Part shown: positions 58,199 through 64,000 of the stretch, piece after piece | How the letters are laid out: each line of letters begins with the position of its first letter | Position numbering within the stretch: the first letter of the stretch is position 1 | NCBI GenBank assembly: GCA_948805675.1 | Contig: CAQIBN010000004.1 | Coordinates: 62,001-126,000 of the forward strand | Length of the DNA stretch: 64,000 nucleotides | Direction of reading: 5' to 3' | Source: an uncultured Clostridia bacterium | Lineage (GTDB): Bacteria > Bacillota > Clostridia > TANB77 > CAG-508 | Translations under genes and position numbers: made by a program | Notes under the pieces: model-generated | What the model saw: only the letters and a program-made list of their open reading frames with translations | Databases searched by the model: none | What the model was told of the DNA's origin: nothing

Positions 58199-58331
58199 AA
58201 GCTGTCAAAAGGAAGGAATAGGAGATTTTGACAATATAGCTTTGAATATTTAAAACAAACTAGAGCATTTTTATAAAAAATAATGAATTAAAACTTTATT
58301 TATAATAATAAAGACAAGATGGAGGTTGTTT

Positions 58332-58670
58332 ATGAACATTGTATATGATACTGCTAATAAACTTGCTTATGAAATTAAAGAGTCAAAAGAATATAAAGAG
58401 TATAAATTAGCAAGACAAAAGATAAATGAAAATCCACAATTAAAAGAAAAAATTGATGAATTTGAAAAAGTAAGATATGAAGCACAAGTTCTTTCAATAA
58501 AAGCAGGAGAAGAAGATAAAGATAAAATAAAAAAATTACAAGAATTATATGATATATTAGTTAAAAATAGTGATATAAAACAATATTTCGATTTAGAAGT
58601 AAGATTTAATGTAATGATTGCAGATGTGAATAAAATTATTGCAGAATCAATAAAAGATGTATTAATTTAA
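58332..58670 (+). CDS. YlbF family protein
   Basis: About 112 aa all-helical protein of the YlbF/YmcA family (AYEIKESKEYKEYKLARQKI, FDLEVRFNVMIADVNKII). In Bacillus these form a complex modulating RNase Y and development. ATG 58332 follows GGAGG. Single gene. Confidence 0.85.
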   Translation: MNIVYDTANKLAYEIKESKEYKEYKLARQKINENPQLKEKIDEFEKVRYEAQVLSIKAGEEDKDKIKKLQELYDILVKNSDIKQYFDLEVRFNVMIADVNKIIAESIKDVLI

Positions 58671-58910
58671 TGCCAAAAGTTGCCAGTAAGGGCAGGAATT
58701 TTAACAATATTTTAACATACTCTATAAGGTTTATAAATAAAATAAAACATTATTTTATTTGGCTTTAGTATAATAAAATTATATAAAATGAAATTTTATA
58801 CTAAGCATAAAATACTTATAGATATAAATGCTAATGCTATGTAGATTAAAAAATTGTCAAAATATCCTGTCCTTTTTGATAAAAGCGAAAAAAGAAAAGA
58901 GGTTTTCGTT

Positions 58911-59609
58911 ATGGAGTATATTTTTATTATAATTATAAGTTTAATTTCTTTGATTGCTATAGCATTTGTGTATCAAATAAAAATAAAAGATATAAAGAAA
59001 ATAAAGGAAATTGGGTTTTCAAAGGAATTAAATAATATTACAGATAAATTACCAGAAAATAAAGAAATATGTGAAGAGATTTTAAAACAGATAAACAATA
59101 ATAGTGATGTTAAAATTGTAGAAGACAAGAATTCTAAAACAAGTCTATATATTGCTATAACTAATACAATAAGTATTGCGAATATAAAAGAATCTTTTAC
59201 AAGAGTTCAAACAATAGCTCATGAATGTATACATTCTACTCAAAATAGACGAATATTAATGTTTAATTTTATATATTCTAATTTTTATTTATTATATTTT
59301 GTTAGTATTTGTTTATTAACTTTATTTAATAAACTTTCAAATCCAATGTTGCAGGTATTTATATTAACACTTTTTAGTTTTATCTATTATAAAGTAAGAA
59401 GTTATTTAGAAACAGATGCAATGACTAGAGCTCCATATGTTGCCAAAGAATACATAGAAAAAAGTGATGTTATTAAAAAAGAAGAATTAGATATAGTTAT
59501 GAAAGGTTATTATACAATTAATAATATTGGAATTAAACTAGTGAATTTTCAGGTATTTACAAGTTGTATTTTAAAAGTGGTTATTTATTGTGCTTTATGT
59601 TTAATTTAA
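58911..59609 (+). CDS. membrane zinc metallopeptidase-like protein
   Basis: About 232 aa. An N-terminal helix (YIFIIIISLISLIAIAFVY), a soluble segment, then TIAHECIHSTQ with the HExxH zinc motif, two further helices and a C-terminal helix. Arrangement is reminiscent of YugP-like neutral zinc peptidases, but the match is loose. ATG 58911 follows AAAAGAGG. Confidence 0.6.
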   Translation: MEYIFIIIISLISLIAIAFVYQIKIKDIKKIKEIGFSKELNNITDKLPENKEICEEILKQINNNSDVKIVEDKNSKTSLYIAITNTISIANIKESFTRVQTIAHECIHSTQNRRILMFNFIYSNFYLLYFVSICLLTLFNKLSNPMLQVFILTLFSFIYYKVRSYLETDAMTRAPYVAKEYIEKSDVIKKEELDIVMKGYYTINNIGIKLVNFQVFTSCILKVVIYCALCLI

Positions 59610-59946
59610 AGATGGAGTGTATTTTTAAGCTGGTTTGCATAATGAAAAAATTGATGTTGTACAACACCATATATCAATTTAAAATATTACAAAATTGAAG
59701 TAAAAAATAGTGCAAAAAACAGTTAATAATATATAAAGCATAATAAAAATATTAAATAGAAAATCTTCAATTTTAATTGAAAAAATTAAAATTAAAATGT
59801 TATATTGTTTATAGTAGATTGTACCTCGGATAACCCATGGACTCGAGGTATTTTTTGTACTTATTCACCTTTTTTTTCAAAATACTCTTTAAAAAATAAA
59901 TAAAATAGTATACAATAGGGGAAATTAAAAAAATGGGGAGAAATAT
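59610..59946. other. intergenic region with a terminator hairpin
   Basis: About 340 bp. TACCTCG and CGAGGTA (59822-59850) followed by TTTTTT form a terminator-like hairpin well downstream of the preceding gene and 90 bp before recJ; it could belong to a leader or a short RNA. Nothing else seen. Confidence 0.45.
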
Positions 59947-61635
59947 ATGAACAAGAAATGGGAATGTTATAATAATAATAATGAAGAAGTAGAAAGAATT
60001 GCAAAAGAGTTTAATGTTAGTAAGATTCTTGCAACAATATTATCTAATAAAAAAATCTCTAAGAAAGAAGATATAGAAAAGTTTTTAAATCCTAAAAGAA
60101 ATAATTTTCATGATCCATTTTTAATGCCAGACATGGAAATAGCAGTAGACAGAATTATAAAAGCAATTGAAACTAAAGAAAAAATAATGATATATGGAGA
60201 TTATGATGTAGATGGTATTACAAGTATAACTGTATTAAAGCAATTTTTAGCAGATAGAGGAATTGTAGCAGATACATATATACCAAACAGATTAGACGAA
60301 GGGTATGGACTAAATAAAAAAGCAATTGAAGAAATTGCAAAACAAAATTATACTTTAATGATTACAGTTGATTGTGGAATTTCTGGAATAGATGAAGTTG
60401 AATATGCAAATAGTTTAGGAATAGAAACTATTATAACAGACCATCATGAACAAGCAGAAATTATACCAAATGCACTAGCAGTAGTAGATGCAAAAAGAAA
60501 AGATAATAAATATCCATTTAATCAATTAGCTGGTGTTGGAGTTGTATTTAAACTAATTCAAGCAATAGGTTTTAGTTTAGAATTAGAAGAAAAAGAATAC
60601 TTAAAATATTTAGATTTAGTATGTGTTGGAACAATATCAGATATAGTTCCTTTAGTTGACGAAAATAGAGTAATTGCAAAACTTGGATTAAAACTAGTAG
60701 AAGTAACAAAAAATTTAGGTCTTAAAACATTATTAGATACAGTAGGATATAAAAAAATTGATTCTATAACTATTTCTTTTGGTGTAGCACCTAGAATTAA
60801 TGCATGTGGTAGAATGGGATACCAAGAAGAGGCTTTAAACTTATTTTTAACAAAGGATTTAGAAGAAGCTAAAGAGATATCTAATAAATTAAATGAATAT
60901 AATAAAGAAAGACAAGACAAAGAAAAAAGAATTTTTGCTGAAGCAATTGAAAAAATAGAAAAAGGTGAGAAAGATAAATCTTGTATTATTTTAGGAAATG
61001 AAAATTGGCATCATGGAGTAATAGGAATTGTTGCTTCAAAAGTAACAGATATGTATTTTAAACCAAGTATATTAATTTGTTTCGAAGAACAAGGTGATGG
61101 AAAAGGCTCAGGTAGAAGTATTCCAGGGTTTGATTTACACGAGGCTTTAACTAAATGTGATAAATATATCGAAAAATTTGGTGGTCATTCAATGGCTATA
61201 GGAATAACAGTAAAGAAAGATAATTTCGAAGAATTTAAAAAACAATTTGAAGAATATGCTAAAAATAGTGATATTGATAAAATTATTCCAATTATATATA
61301 TAGATGAAGAAATTACTTTAAAAGATATTAATTTAAAAGCAGTTCAAGAATTACAATTATTAGAGCCATTTGGAGAAGGTAACAAAATGCCACTATTTTT
61401 ATATAAAAATTTAAGAATAGATTCAATTAGAGCTTTATCTGAAGGAAAACATTTAAAATTAACATTAAAAGATGATAACATGGTTATTGACGCAATTGGT
61501 TTCAACATGGGAGAATATACAAACGACTATTTGATAGGAGATAAAGTAGATATTGTTGGAAATTTAGAGATTAATAGCTTTAATGGGATAGACAAAGTAC
61601 AAATAAATTTAAAAGATATAAGAAAATCATACTAA
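59947..61635 (+). CDS. recJ: single-stranded-DNA exonuclease RecJ
   Basis: 5'-3' single-strand exonuclease, 562 aa. DHH-family motifs: YGDYDVDGITS, VDCGISG, TDHHEQAE, then the DHHA1 region with GSGRSIPGFDLHEAL and GGHSMAIG, and a C-terminal OB-fold region. Complete, no in-frame CGG. Start after ATGGGGAG. Confidence 0.93.
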   Translation: MNKKWECYNNNNEEVERIAKEFNVSKILATILSNKKISKKEDIEKFLNPKRNNFHDPFLMPDMEIAVDRIIKAIETKEKIMIYGDYDVDGITSITVLKQFLADRGIVADTYIPNRLDEGYGLNKKAIEEIAKQNYTLMITVDCGISGIDEVEYANSLGIETIITDHHEQAEIIPNALAVVDAKRKDNKYPFNQLAGVGVVFKLIQAIGFSLELEEKEYLKYLDLVCVGTISDIVPLVDENRVIAKLGLKLVEVTKNLGLKTLLDTVGYKKIDSITISFGVAPRINACGRMGYQEEALNLFLTKDLEEAKEISNKLNEYNKERQDKEKRIFAEAIEKIEKGEKDKSCIILGNENWHHGVIGIVASKVTDMYFKPSILICFEEQGDGKGSGRSIPGFDLHEALTKCDKYIEKFGGHSMAIGITVKKDNFEEFKKQFEEYAKNSDIDKIIPIIYIDEEITLKDINLKAVQELQLLEPFGEGNKMPLFLYKNLRIDSIRALSEGKHLKLTLKDDNMVIDAIGFNMGEYTNDYLIGDKVDIVGNLEINSFNGIDKVQINLKDIRKSY

Positions 61636-61890
61636 ATAAAAAATAATTATAAACAGCCATAAACAAAATAACAGCAAAAAGAAATAAATAAACAATTCAT
61701 TAGAATATTATAGTAAAAAATGATACATAAGATATTAAAGTATATGGATAGTTGAAATTTTATGAAAAACCTAAAATAATATAAAAAGTATAATAAACAT
61801 AGACTTCTTTGCATCAACATACCATAAAAGAAAACCGAAATTTTAGTATTAATAGTACAACCTATTAACAAAAAGTAAGGAGGAAGCCAT

Positions 61891-64000
61891 ATGTCAGAAA
61901 TAAAAGATGTAACAATAGATGATGTTATAAAAAAAATGAAGCAAAATAAAAGGAAAACAGATATAAAGATAATTATAAGAGCTTACGAATATGCTAAGGG
62001 CCATCATGGGGACCAATTAAGAAAATCTGGTGAGCCATATATTATACATCCTTTGCAAGTTGCATATATATTAGCTAATTTAGAGCTTGATGAAAGTACA
62101 ATATGTGCAGCGTTATTACATGATGTTGCAGAAGATACAGATGTAACTATAAGAGATATTTCAAAAGAATTCAGTGAAGAAATTGCTCGGTATGGTTGAT
62201 GGAGTGACCAAGCTTGGAAAATTAAACTATACAAGTGCAGAAGAACAACAAGTAGAAAATTATAGAAAAATGTTTTTAGCAATGGGAAAAGATATTAGAG
62301 TTATATTAATAAAACTAGCAGATAGACTTCATAACATGAGAACTCTAAAATTCCTTAAAAAAGATAGACAAATAGCAATAGCAAAAGAAACAATGGATTT
62401 ATATGCACCACTTGCAAACAGATTAGGTATGTACAGTCTAAAATGGGAACTAGAAGATTTATCTTTTAAATATTTATATCCAGAAGACTTTAAAGAAATT
62501 GTAGAAGGTATAGATAAAAAAAGAGAAGAGAGATTAAAATTTATTGAAAAAATAATGGATGATATAACATTAGAATTAAAAAAAGAAAAAATTGAAGCAG
62601 AAATAACAGGAAGAGCAAAACATCTATATAGTATATATAGAAAAATGAAAAGAGATGGAAAAAATTTAGACCAGATTTATGATTTATTTGCTTTAAGAAT
62701 TTTGGTTAATTCTGTAAAAGATTGTTATGCTGCTTTAGGAGTTGTACATGAATTATATAATCCTATGCCAGGAAGATTTAAAGATTATATTGCAGTTCCA
62801 AAACCAAATATGTATCAATCCTTACATACAACGCTAATTGGTCCAAAAGGTACTCCTTTTGAAGTACAAATTCGTACATGGGATATGCATAGAATTGCAG
62901 AATTTGGTATTGCTGCACATTGGGCATATAAAGAAGCAAATAAAGATAAAAAGACATCTGTTGTTGTAAATGAAGATAAACTTGCTTGGCTTCGTGAAAC
63001 ATTAGAGTGGCAAAAAGATATGCAAGATCCACAAGAGTTTTTAAATACATTAAAAACAGAATTATTTGAAGATGAAGTATATGTATTTACTCCAAAAGGT
63101 CAAATAAAAGTATTACCAAGAGGAAGTACGCCAATAGATTTTGCATATAATATTCATGAACAAATAGGACATCATATGACAGGTGCTAAAATAAATAGTA
63201 AAATGATGCCAATTATTACACATCTTCATAATGGAGATATTGTAGAAATTATTACATCAGAACAAGCAAAAGGGCCAAGTAGAGATTGGTTAAAATTTGT
63301 TAAAAGTTCAAGTGCAAAAAATAAAATTCAGGGTTGGTTTAAGAAAAATCAAAGAGAAGAAAATATAGTAAAAGGTAAAGAATTAGTAGAAAAAGAAATA
63401 AAAAGATTAGGTATTAGTTATTCGGAAGTCTTTAAAACAGAATTCATAAATGTTGCATTAAATAGATATAAATTTAATACAATAGATGATATGTATTCAA
63501 GTGTAGGATTTGGAGCAATATCAGCTGGAAAAGTAATCGCAAGAATGTTAGAAGAATATAGAAAAGAACATGATGCAGATAATATAGAAGAAAAATTACA
63601 GGAATTATCTAAAGAAAGAACAACTCGTTCTAAACCTTCTAGTGTAGGAATTGTGGTTGAAGGAATTGATAATTGTTTAGTAAGACTTTCAAAATGCTGT
63701 AATCCTGTTCCAGGTGACGAAATTGTAGGATTTATTACAAGAGGTAGAGGTGTGTCTGTACATCGCAAAGATTGTGTAAATATGAAAGATTTAATAAGTC
63801 AAGATGGAAGAATGATAGATGTGTACTGGTATAATGAGCCAAAAGCATCTTATAATGTAGATATAGAAATATATGCAAATGATAGAAATGGATTGTTAGC
63901 AGATATTATAAAAGAAATTGGTAATAACAAATGTAAGCTAATTGGAGTAAATTCTAAAGCAAATAAAGAAAGAATAGCTATAACAGAAGTAACTATTGAG
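61891..64000 (+). CDS. relA: bifunctional (p)ppGpp synthetase/hydrolase (Rel), CGG +1 shift, runs off the window
   Basis: Controls the stringent response. HD hydrolase domain: GEPYIIHPLQVAYILANLEL and AALLHDVAEDT. Zero frame then meets CGG at 62188-62190 and stops three codons later. Skipping the C gives Gly-Met-Val-Asp-Gly-Val-Thr-Lys-Leu, the near-universal VDGVTKL segment, and the frame stays open to the end of the window (604 codons). The synthetase domain has PNMYQSLHTTLIGP and EVQIRTWDMHRIAEFGIAAHWAYK; TGS has VYVFTPKGQIKVLPRGSTPIDFAY. The ACT region with ANDRNGLLADIIKEI is cut by the window edge. AAGGAGG site. A truncated, unshifted product would be a partial HD domain only. Confidence 0.95.
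62188..62191 (+). other. CGG-T +1 shift site in rel
   Basis: Zero frame GCT CGG TAT GGT TGA; skipping the C gives GCT GGT ATG GTT GAT GGA and the conserved VDGVTKL. Confidence 0.9.

Noticed and set aside
2375..62190. Ordinary sequencing or assembly indels as the cause of all frame breaks
   Set aside because: Not excluded, but disfavoured: all 17 breaks share one base, one phase and one following codon class, and one gene has three of them. True random breaks in the window (26891-26900, 46549) look different. Raw reads would decide.
2375..62190. Simple reassignment of CGG to another amino acid
   Set aside because: Reading CGG as any triplet leaves the downstream sequence out of frame; a one-base shift is required in every case.
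2375..62190. prfB-like programmed shifting with an upstream SD and P-site slippage
   Set aside because: No shared upstream SD-like element and 13 different preceding codons.
1..64000. CRISPR arrays or restriction/defence islands
   Set aside because: No regularly spaced repeats and no defence-gene signatures were found; the accessory content is limited to the recombinase relic and small orphan frames.

Overview
This is about 64 kb of very AT-rich DNA, with A/T-rich third codon positions, AGA as the usual Arg codon and strong AGGAGG-type ribosome binding sites. spoIVA, spoVS, a ytxC-like gene and ytfJ/gerW point to an endospore-forming member of the Clostridia, probably anaerobic and fermentative. 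A species cannot be named from the sequence alone. There is one tRNA gene, no rRNA, no CRISPR array, no intact mobile element, and one decayed tyrosine recombinase.

The main observation is a systematic +1 reading-frame anomaly. Fifteen genes, mostly housekeeping, are each split by one or more frame breaks: glgP, dapB, an HD-domain gene, dapA, sufB, recG, ymdB, a D-Ala-D-Ala carboxypeptidase, a vanW-like gene, pfkA, an acyl-ACP thioesterase (three breaks), an ABC-2 permease, an acetyltransferase, a GT4 glycosyltransferase and rel. All 17 breaks have the same form. The zero frame meets an in-frame CGG, skipping exactly the C restores the frame, and the next codon read is GGN (Gly). The Gly is usually a family-conserved residue. 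Merged lengths fit the families (for example DapA 294 aa, DapB 251 aa, RecG 682 aa). By my reading, CGG in the other two phases is harmless about 20 times. The only in-frame CGG codons read straight through are three in a GH13 amylase and two in the recombinase relic, both likely acquired genes. The simplest biological reading is that CGG has lost its Arg tRNA and CGGN is decoded as Gly with a +1 shift. A systematic sequence artefact is the main alternative, but it does not readily explain the constant codon phase.

Layout. 0.1-4.5 kb: glycogen phosphorylase and small membrane proteins. 4.7-12.1 kb: minus-strand dapA-HD-dapB, sufC-sufB and asd (lysine/diaminopimelate synthesis and Fe-S assembly), with a plus-strand dockerin-like, sortase-anchored surface protein inserted. 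12.3-20.9 kb: recG, GH13 amylase, ytxC, small membrane peptides, argB with a long leader, ymdB-spoVS. 21-26.6 kb: peptide-binding protein, recA-recX, scpA, DUF2953 gene, ytfJ. 26.9-33 kb: recombinase relic, carboxypeptidase, VanW protein, pfkA. 33-41 kb: spoIVA, T-box-controlled thrS, a large coiled-coil protein overlapping deoB. 41-47 kb: two thioesterases, a CofE-like protein, a radical SAM activase-like protein, DUF3006 plus metallo-beta-lactamase-fold protein, tRNA-Leu. 47-53 kb: ABC-2 exporter, esterase-acetyltransferase-DUF6320 operon, coaD. 53.8-64 kb: GH57 enzyme, DUF4912 protein and GT4 glycosyltransferase (a glycogen module with glgP and the amylase), YlbF, a metallopeptidase, recJ and rel, which runs off the window.
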